Source of the DNA: Selenobaculum gibii
GTDB taxonomy: Bacteria; Bacillota; Negativicutes; ICN-92133
Assembly (NCBI RefSeq): GCF_030273445.1
Contig: NZ_CP120678.1
Coordinates: 2,147,501-2,211,500 of the forward strand
DNA length: 64,000 nt
Direction of reading: 5' to 3'
A program made the translations under genes and the position numbers. A model generated the notes under the pieces. It ran no database searches and was not told the origin of the DNA. It worked only from the letters and a program-made list of their open reading frames with translations. Below, piece by piece: positions 8,761-17,743 of this stretch. Numbering within the stretch: the stretch's first letter is position 1; every line of letters starts with the position of its first letter.

Positions 8761-11502
8761 TTAGCTATCTAAACTTTGCTCTTTTGCCTTTAAACTTTGA
8801 ATAAGTTTATCATACAATTTTGCTTCTTCTCCGCTTTCATTAGTTTTAATTCTTAAAATAGGGATATCATATTTCTTTAAAATAGTATCTTTCAATTTAT
8901 CCCGTTCCAGTTGTTTAGGATTATTAGCATGAAACTCATAACCATCTACTTCAACTGCAAGTACTGGTGATTTATCTGACTTATTAAAAATGAGAAAATC
9001 CGTATGAGTTAATACATTCATAGTAAAGCTATATTCACTCGGATCTAGTTTTTCTGAATTGCGAATGAGCATTTTTAATGGCTGATGCAATACGCAATCA
9101 AGGTAATTAAATTCTGGCAAGTTTAGAACCTTTTCAATTACGATATACATTAGGTTCTCTGATTCATAATGCGATACATTCTTTTTCTTTTTCATAAGTG
9201 CAAGTAAACGATCAGAATAATCATGATATAGCAAATCAAATACTGAATAAATGCTGCTATTAATAATTTCAAAGTTATTATACTCAATGTATCTTACTAA
9301 ATCACCAATGTTAGAGCCAGCTTTCTTTTCACCTTCTGAAATAATAACGACTAACTTGTCCACCGCACGAGAAACAGCCACATTGATTAAATTAGGATTA
9401 TCTACAAAACTATTTATTTCATTTACAACTGTCGTGAGAATAACAACATCTTTTTCCCGACCTTGGTACTTATGAATGGTATCAACTTCAATATTTCGTG
9501 TTCCTATAGATTCTTTTACTTTATCTGTTTGAAGTCGATAAGGAGAAATAACCCCAACAGTTTGTTTTGGATCGTTATCAGTTTGATACGGAAGTACTTC
9601 TTGTAATATAACGTCAATTTGACGCTGGTTATAGTTCCCCCGCGCATGATTGCCTTTCACCGTCTTATATGCTACTAATGGATTTTTACGGCCATCATCT
9701 TCTGTAAGTATAATCAATTCATTATTGTAAAACTTCTGATTACAAAAACCAATAATTTGCGGATGACATCGATAATGTTCTTTTAGCAACGACCTAGGAA
9801 CATCATTAAACAATCCTGTAATTGATGAAAGCATGCTGTTATCTGCATAATGATATGCTTTATTTAACTGATACTTTTCAAATATCCGATTAGACTCTTT
9901 AGAAATGCTATTTGAAACCACATTAGGCAATTGCTTTAGATCACCCACAATAACAGCATTCCTAGCGCAAGATAAAGCTAATGATCCAGCAACAATATCA
10001 ACCTGTGAAGCCTCATCCATAATTACATAGTCAAATAAGTAGTCTGGACTGATACAACTCCTCAAAGAATGTGTCGTACTTAAAATAATTGGATATTCCC
10101 TATTAAATGAATCAATGTTTTTCCATAATGCATCTGCTGTAAAAGTTTCTCTTTCTTTATTTTTCGAGAATCTTTTAACAAGGGTAGCTTTGAATAACTT
10201 CATTGACTCTTCGCTATATTTTTTTATAGCTACATCAAATTGGTAATTCTCAAGTCGCTCTGTCAATCGCTTAATTTGTTCATTTAACTCTTTTTCTTTG
10301 AGATCATAATATAACTTTTGAAAAAACGCAATCATTTCTTCGTTTGAATTTTTATAAAAAGAAAAACTAATAATTCCATACCGGAATAGATTTTTGAGCT
10401 TGTAGATTAATGTGATATCAGTGCATGTTTCCATCATCAACTGATATTCTAGCCATAAATTCATAACAATATTTGAGCTATGCTTATACAAAGACTTGTA
10501 GGCTAAAATACTCTTGCTTGCTTCATTATAATATTTATCAAAATATTCTTTTTCTACCTTTAATGCTGCTAATTCTTGTTTTAAAATCGCATTTGTATTT
10601 TTTATTTTGAGCATATCTTCTAATTGTTTTCCACTCGTCTCGATACTTTTTCGTATAATATCATAATCTTGCTCATTTATCACCCAACTAGACATATCCG
10701 GATATATCTTAGCTTGGTTAGCAAAAAATTCTTTTTTGTTTTCATTTTTCCCCAGATAAGCTGCAATAAAATCTACACCGTACTTTTCTAATTTTTCTAA
10801 AACATTTGCCGTAGCCGCATTATTATTAGAAACAATAGCTACTGTTTTTTCATTAATAATTGCATTTGCAATAATATTAAGAATGGTTTGCGTTTTTCCC
10901 GTACCAGGAGGACCTTCAATGACACTAATTGGGTTCGCTAATGCTTTTTCAGTAGCATCTTTTTGACTTAAATTAAAACCAAATGGAAATATTGGTAGAT
11001 ATCCATTCAATTGGCTATTCAGTATAGTGGGATTTAAATATTTTGCCAAAACGCTATTAGAATTTACCTTCGATATTTTTTTATATTGATTACTTAGAAA
11101 ACTAGAATTCTCATCGCTACTAATGCTAACAATCTCCGCTAATTGTTTTAGATATTCAAAACGCTTAGAAGCATTTGGATTATTAAGACAGCTTTCTTCA
11201 AAGCGTATTTCTTGGCTCTTATAGATTTTTTTATATCCACTTGCAAAACAAATTCGTATATGTTGCTCAAAAACCAATATTTTTTCAATTCCAGATAAAG
11301 GTTGATCATTATAATATACATCTGTTGTAGTTGGATAACGTAAATCAGGTTCCTTAAAGCATTTAACCTTAGAATAATGGTAGAAATATGTCTTATCTTT
11401 CCCAAAATTAATTTGCCATTTGCCATTTTCATAGGCACAATGACTTATAGATTCAGTCTTATCCTCATCGTCTATAAGAATAAGGTGTTTTTCAATATTC
11501 AA
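8761..11502 (-). CDS. SF1 (UPF1/DNA2-like) helicase with C-terminal DUF2726-type nuclease domain
   Basis: The 913-residue protein has a Walker A GPPGTGKT (residues 197-204), a long coiled-coil-rich insertion at about 280-460, a Walker B-type box MDEASQ near residue 505, and the later SF1 motifs GDLKQLPNV, EHYRCHPQI, TIHKYQGREKD and NVAVSRA. This is the COG1112-type AAA_11/AAA_12 helicase arrangement. The last 100 residues (AVEVDGYEFHANN...ERDKLKD...PILRIKT) match the Vsr/DUF2726-like endonuclease pattern. Helicases of this group occur in antiphage systems such as Mokosh, but there the fused nuclease is of the PLD type, so this is at most Mokosh-like. The start is TTG at 11502, six bases after AAAGGGAAG. 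The gene appears to stand alone. Confidence 0.8.
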   Translation of the reverse strand: MNIEKHLILIDDEDKTESISHCAYENGKWQINFGKDKTYFYHYSKVKCFKEPDLRYPTTTDVYYNDQPLSGIEKILVFEQHIRICFASGYKKIYKSQEIRFEESCLNNPNASKRFEYLKQLAEIVSISSDENSSFLSNQYKKISKVNSNSVLAKYLNPTILNSQLNGYLPIFPFGFNLSQKDATEKALANPISVIEGPPGTGKTQTILNIIANAIINEKTVAIVSNNNAATANVLEKLEKYGVDFIAAYLGKNENKKEFFANQAKIYPDMSSWVINEQDYDIIRKSIETSGKQLEDMLKIKNTNAILKQELAALKVEKEYFDKYYNEASKSILAYKSLYKHSSNIVMNLWLEYQLMMETCTDITLIYKLKNLFRYGIISFSFYKNSNEEMIAFFQKLYYDLKEKELNEQIKRLTERLENYQFDVAIKKYSEESMKLFKATLVKRFSKNKERETFTADALWKNIDSFNREYPIILSTTHSLRSCISPDYLFDYVIMDEASQVDIVAGSLALSCARNAVIVGDLKQLPNVVSNSISKESNRIFEKYQLNKAYHYADNSMLSSITGLFNDVPRSLLKEHYRCHPQIIGFCNQKFYNNELIILTEDDGRKNPLVAYKTVKGNHARGNYNQRQIDVILQEVLPYQTDNDPKQTVGVISPYRLQTDKVKESIGTRNIEVDTIHKYQGREKDVVILTTVVNEINSFVDNPNLINVAVSRAVDKLVVIISEGEKKAGSNIGDLVRYIEYNNFEIINSSIYSVFDLLYHDYSDRLLALMKKKKNVSHYESENLMYIVIEKVLNLPEFNYLDCVLHQPLKMLIRNSEKLDPSEYSFTMNVLTHTDFLIFNKSDKSPVLAVEVDGYEFHANNPKQLERDKLKDTILKKYDIPILRIKTNESGEEAKLYDKLIQSLKAKEQSLDS

Positions 11503-11615
11503 AATTTACTTCCCTTTCGTTATTTAATATATATTCACACAATTATAAGTGAGTTTATACCAAATACATTAATCTAAATTTATAACTATGATTCAAAAAG
11601 GGATTAAAATATCTT

Positions 11616-11715
11616 TACCTGCTGCATTAAAACCTCTTTCTATAACTTCATCTATACGATTAAGTAATATATTTTTCCCCACTATATGCATACCTGCTAC
11701 TAACACTACAATTCA
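11616..11715 (-). pseudogene. Possible coding remnant
   Basis: The minus strand here reads as protein-like sequence, GKNILLNRIDEVIERGFNAA followed by GKDILIPF and a stop. There is no start codon or ribosome binding site in range. It looks like the C-terminus of a lost gene of unknown family. Confidence 0.25.
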
Positions 11716-11745
11716 CAGTGCAATTTGTGACTGAATTTCTACACT

Positions 11746-11991
11746 TTAATCTTGATTTATCAATATAAGAGCAATATCAAGTTTATCTAATCCTATTTGT
11801 ATTTTTTTAACTGAGTCCAGGTGATCTTTATTTTTAGGCAGGGCTATCGCTACTCTAATTTCACAATCTTCATTAAGAGAAAATATTTCATTGTTCTTAT
11901 ATAGTTCCTGTCCAATATGGGCTCTTACCTGACTACAAGTAAAATTTTTCCCAAATCGTTCTGTTGATTGAGAATTACGCCAGTATAACAT
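11746..11991 (-). CDS. Small hypothetical protein, possibly a gene fragment
   Basis: This is an 81-codon frame with no good ribosome binding site before its ATG. The second half (EIRVAIALPKNKDHLDSVKKIQIGLDKLDIALILIN) has the regular strand-helix-strand look of a folded domain end, so it may be the C-terminus of a larger gene that lost its 5' part. No family is recognised, and no partner is apparent. Confidence 0.35.
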   Translation of the reverse strand: MLYWRNSQSTERFGKNFTCSQVRAHIGQELYKNNEIFSLNEDCEIRVAIALPKNKDHLDSVKKIQIGLDKLDIALILINQD

Positions 11992-12156
11992 CTAGATAAA
12001 ACTATATCTTTTTCATAATTTAACAACGCAATACAAATTCAAGAAGGTGTTCCTATGCCCCGTCTAATCACTACAATCGAACAAAAAACTTCATTATAGA
12101 AAAAGCTATTTTTCTTTACGTAATAACGTATCATGATTAGAAACTTTAATAACTAA

Positions 12157-12384
12157 TCAATCCATTTTGCTTTTAATTCGATTAAGAGTATCGAAGATTT
12201 GTTCATTTACATCAAATTGAAGCTCATGGGCATCCAAGAGGGATTTAAATTTTTTACCATATTGATTCTTCATTTTACCTAAAGCTTGTTGAAACAATTG
12301 TTGACCAGCGATAAGTTCCTTTTGCCCTTGAGCAATTGCGGATATTTGTCCTAACATTAGTTTTTGAAAATCCTCATTTGTCAT
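12157..12384 (-). CDS. Short coiled-coil protein
   Basis: The 75-residue product starts MTNEDFQKLMLGQISAIAQG and is helical throughout with regular hydrophobic spacing, suggesting a coiled-coil oligomer. A GAAAGG box directly touches an upstream ATG (12393) but sits 9 bases before the ATG at 12384, so the latter is the better start. Similar small proteins occur in Firmicutes mobile elements without assigned function. It stands alone, with an AT-rich region upstream. Confidence 0.55.
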   Translation of the reverse strand: MTNEDFQKLMLGQISAIAQGQKELIAGQQLFQQALGKMKNQYGKKFKSLLDAHELQFDVNEQIFDTLNRIKSKMD

Positions 12385-12664
12385 AGTTAACATCCTTTCA
12401 AAAATTTAAGTATCTTGAGTAAAGCTTTTTTCTTCATCAATTATAAGAAATATTATCATATAGACCTCCCCCAAAATTAAAATTTCATCTAATTCTATAT
12501 TTATATGTCTTTTTATAAATTTTCCTTATTTTTCAATTATTTCTTTATAGTTAATTATACTATATAAATTTACAATATTAAACAAATAGCGCAACATATT
12601 TTATACTACTTCCTTTTTTTAGATATTACAAAATACTAATTTTGTAAATCAACTAGATTCTTTA

Positions 12665-12840
12665 TTTACAATTTAATTGTTAGTGTGTTATATATAAAGA
12701 GGTTTTAGTATGAAAAGCACAAGATTTATATGTTCTCGTACTCAAGTAAAATAAAAAAATTATACAATCTAATTAGATTGTAAGATAAAAAGTTTGAACA
12801 GATATAACTATTATAATAATTATATCTATTCAAACTTTTT
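12665..12840 (+). ncRNA. Candidate short transcript: promoter, 14-codon frame, palindrome, terminator hairpin
   Basis: TTTACA (12665-12670) and TATATA (12689-12694) are 18 bases apart and form a plausible sigma-A promoter. A GAGG box then precedes ATG at 12710, giving a 14-residue frame (MKSTRFICSRTQVK, stop at 12754). Next comes the perfect palindrome ACAATCTAATTAGATTGT (12764-12781). A hairpin with about 20-bp arms follows (12787-12807 and 12820-12840), its right arm ending in five Ts. A small regulatory RNA, a leader peptide of a lost gene or chance are all possible. Confidence 0.35.
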
Positions 12841-12848
12841 AACGTAAT

Positions 12849-13019
12849 TCACCTATTAGAAAACATAAATATAAAGTGTTCCATCAGCTTTATTAAATTC
12901 ACAGTAGTATCCCCACCAAATTTATACACCCACTTTTTTAGGATGAAAATAGACTTGAACGTACTTTCAAAAGCTTTAATAGCCTCAACATGAACAAATT
13001 TGGAATCAATATAAAGAGC
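12849..13019 (-). pseudogene. Degenerate coding remnant
   Basis: One minus-strand frame reads YIDSKFVHVEAIKAFESTFK and continues protein-like to a stop at 12849-12851 (ending MEHFIFMFSNR). A stop codon interrupts it just upstream, and no start is available. The family is unknown. Confidence 0.25.
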
Positions 13020-13167
13020 TTACCTAATAAAAATTGATATCGGATGACAATATTTAAATTGCACTCTAATCACTAAACTATTTAATGCCAATTATCTAAC
13101 GTCATAAAACCCTTGATTTATAAAAGGCTAAATTTATGCCAATCTATTTTATTGGTAAACAATTCGT

Positions 13168-13908
13168 ATGTGCGAATATTGCTATCTTAATACTCAGATG
13201 GCCAAACGTCCCTATATTAAAATTTATGCAAATTCCGAAGAAATATTTTCAAAAGCGGATGAATATATCAAATCCAGGTTACCAGAGATAACTATTTTTG
13301 AAGGGGCAGCTACTTCTGATCCATTGGCATTAGAACCTTATACTCATGTGCTTGAGGATGCTATACTTCATTTTGCTAAAACTAAGCAAGGACGATTTCG
13401 CTTTGTAAGTAAGTATGCTGATGTTAACAGTCTGCTAACTCTTGAACACAATAACCACACTGAAATTAGGTTAAGTTTAAATATAGATGCTGTGATTAAC
13501 GCCTATGAACACCGTACACCACCATTAGCTAAGAGATTAGACACACTTAAACAGCTTGCCGAAGCTGGATATCCTACAGGAATTATTATTGCACCAGTAT
13601 TTTGGACTAAGGAAAATAAGCCAAAATATAAAGCTTTAATTGAGCAAATTGGCATCTTGTTAGGCAAATATCCTATTACCTTTGAAATAATCTCCCATCG
13701 TTATACTGCCGCGGCAAAGAATAATATTCTTGAAATCTTCCCCAATACTCTACTTCCTATGAATGAAAAAGATCGAACTTTTAAATTTGGTCAGTTTGGA
13801 TATGGAAAATACGTTTATCCCAAAGAAACTTTTACTGAATATAAAGAATTCTTTTCTCAAGAATTAAGTAATTATTTTAATAACGAAAAAATTTTATATA
13901 TTATTTAA
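13168..13908 (+). pseudogene. splB: Spore photoproduct lyase, 5'-truncated (radical SAM cluster incomplete)
   Basis: The 246 residues match the middle and end of SplB, the radical SAM enzyme that reverses the spore photoproduct in UV-damaged spore DNA. Family-typical stretches are CEYCYLNTQMAKRPYIKIYA, GAATSDPLALEPYTH, RFRFVSKYADV and EAGYPTGIIIAPVF. SplB needs a CxxxCxxC triad; only the last two Cys remain, and the codon where the first should be is ACA (Thr), with an in-frame TAA one codon further upstream. About 90 N-terminal residues are missing. There is no ribosome binding site at the ATG. It is almost surely inactive, and it implies an origin in a spore-forming lineage. Confidence 0.85.
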
Positions 13909-14037
13909 CCTTTAATTATCTTTTTCTTCACTGTCTTTACATTTTCAGTCGGTAGTAAATCAATATTTTCCGTATCATCAGTCATTACGAAAGGGAGATA
14001 CTCAAATTCAAGAGTATCTCCCTTCATATTATTAAAT

Positions 14038-14099
14038 TATGCACATTTATTTTCTTCATTAAATATAATTTCAACAGCTTCATTATCTATAATTACCTT
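14038..14099 (-). pseudogene. Serine recombinase, last codons only
   Basis: The last 19 codons (VIIDNEAVEIIFNEENKCA, stop) are nearly the same as the C-terminus of the intact recombinase at 22031. They are followed, as there, by a hairpin with loop sequence CTCAAATTCAAGA (about 13992-14026). The rest of the gene was lost in a deletion that joined it to the micropeptide gene. Confidence 0.75.
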
Positions 14100-14149
14100 T
14101 TGTTAGCGATGATTTTTAATCCTAAGATCACTAGTTGTAACCAAGGCAT
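14093..14149 (-). CDS. MPWLQ micropeptide, second copy (18 residues)
   Basis: The product is MPWLQLVILGLKIIANKR, hydrophobic with a basic end. It is preceded by an exceptionally purine-rich ribosome binding site (GAGGGGGGAAG) about five bases before ATG. It parallels the copy at 31720-31782; the last two codons come from the deletion junction with the recombinase remnant, so the original C-terminus is probably lost. Its preservation beside ruined genes is notable. Function is unknown; a membrane peptide or type I toxin-like peptide is possible. Confidence 0.5.
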   Translation of the reverse strand: MPWLQLVILGLKIIANKR

Positions 14150-14177
14150 TATCTTCCCCCCCTCACAAAAGTAAAAA

Positions 14178-14310
14178 ATCCGCTAAATCGCAATATTTAC
14201 GATTTAGCGGATCAATTATTTTCTATTTGATTTTTCAAGGTGTTAATTCTAGCATTTCTTTGCAGATTTCGAAACTGTCTTCTGCTTTTTTGATTGCTGG
14301 TGGAGACACT
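14178..14310 (-). pseudogene. Fused remnant of the 118-residue gene and radC
   Basis: From 14178 to about 14257 the sequence follows the 3' end and terminator hairpin (ATCCGCTAAATCG stem) of the gene at 31842-32198, with a frameshift that creates an early TGA. From there to about 14298 it follows the middle of radC (32546-32596). The switch falls exactly in CATTTCTTT, which is present in both parents, so a deletion of about 660 bp between 9-bp direct repeats explains the join. Confidence 0.7.
14297..14307. repeat. Weak att-like site (CTGGTGGAGAC)
   Basis: This matches the first 11 bases of the ssrA-end repeat, but lies exactly where the radC-like sequence GATTGCTGTTGGTGG would continue. It may mark integration of an ssrA-targeting element into a chance match inside radC, or be coincidence. 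Confidence 0.4.
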
Positions 14311-14329
14311 TCAACTCAATAAATAGAAA

Positions 14330-14357
14330 AACCACTTAAGATTATTCCTAAGTGGTT
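14330..14357 (-). terminator. Terminator of the chemoreceptor gene
   Basis: AACCACTTAAG pairs with CCTAAGTGGTT and is followed on the minus strand by TTTTTC. It lies 36 bases after the stop codon of the chemoreceptor gene. Confidence 0.8.
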
Positions 14358-14392
14358 CTGATTCTTTTATATGATTTTTATCTTCACTCTTC

Positions 14393-16120
14393 TTAGTACA
14401 ACTTAAATCGTTTTATCATTTCATCCAAAATAGCTGCTCTGTCTTTAAGATTCTCACTAATTGCCGTGTTTTCTTCTGATGCAGCCGCCGTATTTTGCAC
14501 AGCACCCGCAATCTCCTGAATTCCCTGATCTATCTGCTCTAATGCCCGAGTCTGATTTTCTACATTTTGATTTGTCATTCGCGCAACTTCCGCAAATCCG
14601 TTCATCTCCCTTATTACTGCTTCAATAGCTTCAGAAGTGGATGCCGTAATTATATTTCCTTTTTCAATTTCCTCTAGTGTCTTACTTATCAATTCTCTTG
14701 TATTTACTGCTGACTGTGCACTATCAGCGGCCAATTTCCCAATCTGTCCAGCCACTACAGCAAATCCTCTTCCTGCACTTCCTGCCCTTGCTGCCTCAAT
14801 AGAAGCATTCAAAGAAAGTAAATTCGTCTGTGAAGCGATATTCTCAATCGCAGTGATGATATTTTCTATTTTCCTGGAAATTTCCGTGATGCTATTCATT
14901 TCCTCAGTAAGCTCTTTCATCTTCTGCTTTCCATATTCCGCTTTCTGCGTGGACTGTTTGACATCATCATAAGCTTTCTGTGTATCCTCAGCACTCTTTT
15001 CTGCAAGATTTACCACTGTAGCTATCGTAGCAGTTAATTCTTCAATTGCACTTGCCTGATTTGCTGCTCCATTTGCAAGAGATTGCGATGAAGCAGAAAT
15101 CTCAATTGAATTTTTTGATACAAGTTCAGACGTTTTCTGCATATTCGTAAGCGTAGAGTTAAAAGATTTTAATATATGTATCAAAGATTCTTTAATTTCT
15201 GCAAAATCTCCTAAAAAATCTGTAATCTCATTACTATCTTTAGTCAAATCTCCTTTTGCAATTTCACCTAAGGTAGATGAAATTTCTTCTATGTAATCCT
15301 GTAAATTCTTCATTGCTCCACGCAAAGAATCTGCAACAATACCAATCTCATCCGACGATTCATAAGTAATTAGTTTTCCTGCTGACATATCTCCCTGATG
15401 CATTCTTTTCACTGCTTCTTCAATCTGAGCAATTGGTTCTGTAATCATTCTTGTCACAATCCTAGCTACCATCGTTGCCACTACTATGGCAATTAGAATT
15501 AGAATAACAATTACCGCCACGATAATAATAAACATAAGATTTGCACTATCTTTTGCTTTTTGTAGTTCAACTCGTGCAAATTTTGTTAATTTATCGAAAT
15601 CTTGTTGAAAATCTTGATAAGTATCAAGTACATCTCCAATCATTAGTAAACCAGCATTTTTTGTATTATGAGCACGACTCGCTTCTAAAACCTGCTCACT
15701 CTTTGCTTTATATTTAAGCCACTTTTTATTAACCTCTGCAGATATCTTTCGTTCCTCATCGCTAGTGCTATATTTCATAAACCTTTCACTAATGATTGTA
15801 ATTTTCTTATCTATTTCAGAAAGTTCAGCTTCGTATTCCCTCATCTCAGCATCTGTTGTAGAAACTAAATGACCATACTGGTTTACTCTATAATTTGAAG
15901 TAAGTATATCCAATTGTTGCACACATTCCAACGTTGGTGCCCATACTTCTGTAATTTCTTTTAAGCGAAGATTCAATAAGAGACTAAGTACTATTACTAC
16001 AATTCCCAAAACAACAATAATGCCGAGCATATATTTCTTATATAGATTGAGTTTCTCCTTTACTTTTATGTTTTTCAATCGTTCAGCAAAATACATTTCC
16101 ATATTTTCTCTAATTTTCAT
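14393..16120 (-). CDS. Methyl-accepting chemotaxis protein
   Basis: This 575-residue transmembrane chemoreceptor controls the CheA kinase. It has a first membrane segment at about residues 30-53 (MLGIIVVLGIVVIVLSLLL), a four-helix-bundle-type periplasmic sensor at about 54-195, a second segment at about 197-220 (IIIVAVIVILILIAIVVAT), a HAMP linker with DEIGIVADSLRGAM, and a signalling domain whose tip reads [20 protein letters not shown]. The ligand cannot be told. The gene sits as cargo between two pieces of a ruined radC, so it was acquired with the island. The ATG is preceded by a GGAGAAAC box. Confidence 0.93.
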   Translation of the reverse strand: MKIRENMEMYFAERLKNIKVKEKLNLYKKYMLGIIVVLGIVVIVLSLLLNLRLKEITEVWAPTLECVQQLDILTSNYRVNQYGHLVSTTDAEMREYEAELSEIDKKITIISERFMKYSTSDEERKISAEVNKKWLKYKAKSEQVLEASRAHNTKNAGLLMIGDVLDTYQDFQQDFDKLTKFARVELQKAKDSANLMFIIIVAVIVILILIAIVVATMVARIVTRMITEPIAQIEEAVKRMHQGDMSAGKLITYESSDEIGIVADSLRGAMKNLQDYIEEISSTLGEIAKGDLTKDSNEITDFLGDFAEIKESLIHILKSFNSTLTNMQKTSELVSKNSIEISASSQSLANGAANQASAIEELTATIATVVNLAEKSAEDTQKAYDDVKQSTQKAEYGKQKMKELTEEMNSITEISRKIENIITAIENIASQTNLLSLNASIEAARAGSAGRGFAVVAGQIGKLAADSAQSAVNTRELISKTLEEIEKGNIITASTSEAIEAVIREMNGFAEVARMTNQNVENQTRALEQIDQGIQEIAGAVQNTAAASEENTAISENLKDRAAILDEMIKRFKLY

Positions 16121-16768
16121 ATCGTTTCTCCTTCCTGTTCGACAATATTCGACAGTTTTTATCTAAAAAAAAAGGATACTAAACATTACATATCTTGTCA
16201 ACCTTATTTATCCTAAAAAATGGTTGCATTTGCATTTGTATTTATAAGAAATAGATTTGTAAATCAGTAACATTCATATGTAGAATTTTACTAAAGTCAC
16301 GATTGAATAAATATAATTGATTATATTTATTTTTAAAATAATAAATCTGTATTACTAGTCAAAAAATTTTTTTGCTATATTTAAACGAAAAAGCAATTTT
16401 CTTCGCCAAATATAAAAATATAATTTAATAAAGTAAAACTTGATTCAATGTGACAAAGCTACTTCACTAGACTGGCTCTGAGGCTTAAAAAATCAGTTTC
16501 CTCAGTGTGAGTACCTATTAGACTCCACCATAAGTTGCAATCATCTCTTTTTCTGCACTACTAGGAATTATACTTTCTAGTAACTGTTCATCTTTTAGAT
16601 AGTCAAAATTAGGCATAAAAAAACCTCCTTGAAATTTACTTGGTAGTATTTCAAGGAGATAATATATATTGATATATGTAGTTGTTTCGATAAATAACTA
16701 CATCAAAATATCTTTATTTATGTTCAGACAAAAAGTCATATAAATTTTATAATAAAAAGCATTTAAGT
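16121..16768. other. Spacer holding the radC fragment
   Basis: Apart from the radC 5' fragment and its hairpin leader, this AT-rich stretch shows no gene. The part next to the chemoreceptor start (16121-16450) presumably holds its promoter; I could not single out convincing boxes. Confidence 0.5.
16518..16616 (-). pseudogene. radC: radC, 5' fragment (32 codons, then stop)
   Basis: The fragment MPNFDYLKDEQLLESIIPSS...ATYGGV-stop matches the first residues of the intact RadC at 32222-32821. Its leader hairpin and ribosome binding site are preserved at 16625-16658. Homology ends at the stop codon; a middle piece of radC lies 2.2 kb away beyond the chemoreceptor. The gene was split and largely deleted. 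Confidence 0.8.
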
Positions 16769-17590
16769 CTACAGTTCTTGTACTTTTCTTTTTAAAAATG
16801 ACCTATCTTTACTTAAATTTAAACTATGCATTTTTCTGTGACAATTTGCACATAAAGCAACAGTATTATTAACAGTATCACTACCACCTTCTGATAGTGG
16901 TATTATATGATGACATTCTAAATAAGGTTCGCCATTTTGTTTTTTAAACGGCGCATTTTGTTCACATAGTTGACATATTCCTTTTGCACGCCTTTTGGCA
17001 TATTCGGCAATATCTGCATCTCTATCATATACAATAGAGCTAATATTCCTTACACTAGATTCTCCACCAATCTTAGCTTTGATTCTATCTCTTAAATCCG
17101 ATTCAGATAACCTTCTTGCTTTTTTTTCTTTAACTTCTTGATTTCGCTTAATGATATCCAAAGGTATAATTTGGTTTCTTTCTGATAATTTTAATGGAAA
17201 CATCCAAACTGAACGTTCTACACCATCCTCACCTTTTTGCCTATCTTGATATGGCTCTGCTACAAGTTTAACCTCTCCTCTGTATATGTATTTAGTTGCC
17301 TCGAATACTTCAAACAAATGAACTTCTATACCATTTTCATTTGATTGGGCTAATGTCTTATTCTGTGCAAAATTAATTTTCTGATCACCTGATTTTCCCA
17401 TTCCAGTGTAATGTAATATATCTCTATCCCATTTATCCTCATACAAACCTTTAGTGTGATCAGAAATAATCATTAATGAATTAGTAACTCTAGAACGCCT
17501 CATTCCTCCCATATTACCACATTTAAATACATTTATAATTTGGCTATTTGATACTTCTTCTCCAATTTTAAATGTGCAGAAATTGCTCAT
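16769..17590 (-). CDS. SRA-like/HNH endonuclease (modification-dependent, type IV restriction)
   Basis: This 273-residue protein has an N-terminal domain like YDG/SRA modules that read modified cytosine (RRSRVTNSLMIISDH, then HYTGMGKSGDQKINFAQNKT and a following TLAQSNENGIEVHLFEVFE). The C-terminus is an HNH nuclease (CQLC, ECHHIIPLSEGGSD, NNTVALCANCHRKMH) whose four Cys bind structural zinc. This layout is known from ScoMcrA-type enzymes that cut modified foreign DNA. GAGGA sits 8 bases before the ATG at 17590, so I chose that start rather than the ATG at 17605. The gene is single, next to an att repeat, and looks like a swappable defence cargo. Confidence 0.8.
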   Translation of the reverse strand: MSNFCTFKIGEEVSNSQIINVFKCGNMGGMRRSRVTNSLMIISDHTKGLYEDKWDRDILHYTGMGKSGDQKINFAQNKTLAQSNENGIEVHLFEVFEATKYIYRGEVKLVAEPYQDRQKGEDGVERSVWMFPLKLSERNQIIPLDIIKRNQEVKEKKARRLSESDLRDRIKAKIGGESSVRNISSIVYDRDADIAEYAKRRAKGICQLCEQNAPFKKQNGEPYLECHHIIPLSEGGSDTVNNTVALCANCHRKMHSLNLSKDRSFLKRKVQEL

Positions 17591-17743
17591 TATACGATTC
17601 CTCATCTTAAAATTTTAAAAATGTACTTTTCTCATAAAGTCTATTTTCATTTTCAACTATATCTTTTCCTACAAAAGCCTTTTATTTATGGAATTAATCA
17701 ATTCCTCTTAAAGCTCAAAACTATAATTATATCTACTTATTAG

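Larger units (their letters stand above)
12394..13167. other. 774-bp AT-rich stretch with a possible short transcript and decayed sequence
   Basis: No normal gene is present. The stretch contains a promoter-like pair at 12665-12694, a 14-codon frame, an 18-bp perfect palindrome, a strong hairpin ending at 12840, and a minus-strand coding remnant at about 12849-13019. The N-terminal part of the spore photoproduct lyase that should precede 13168 is absent. Confidence 0.55.
13909..14392. other. Left part of a decayed copy of the serine-recombinase element
   Basis: Three fragments of the element at 22-33 kb are joined here in the same order and orientation: the 3' end of its serine recombinase with its terminator hairpin, the MPWLQ micropeptide gene, and a fusion of the 118-residue gene with radC. 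The block ends at a ssrA-end-like motif at 14297. See the separate entries. Confidence 0.75.
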
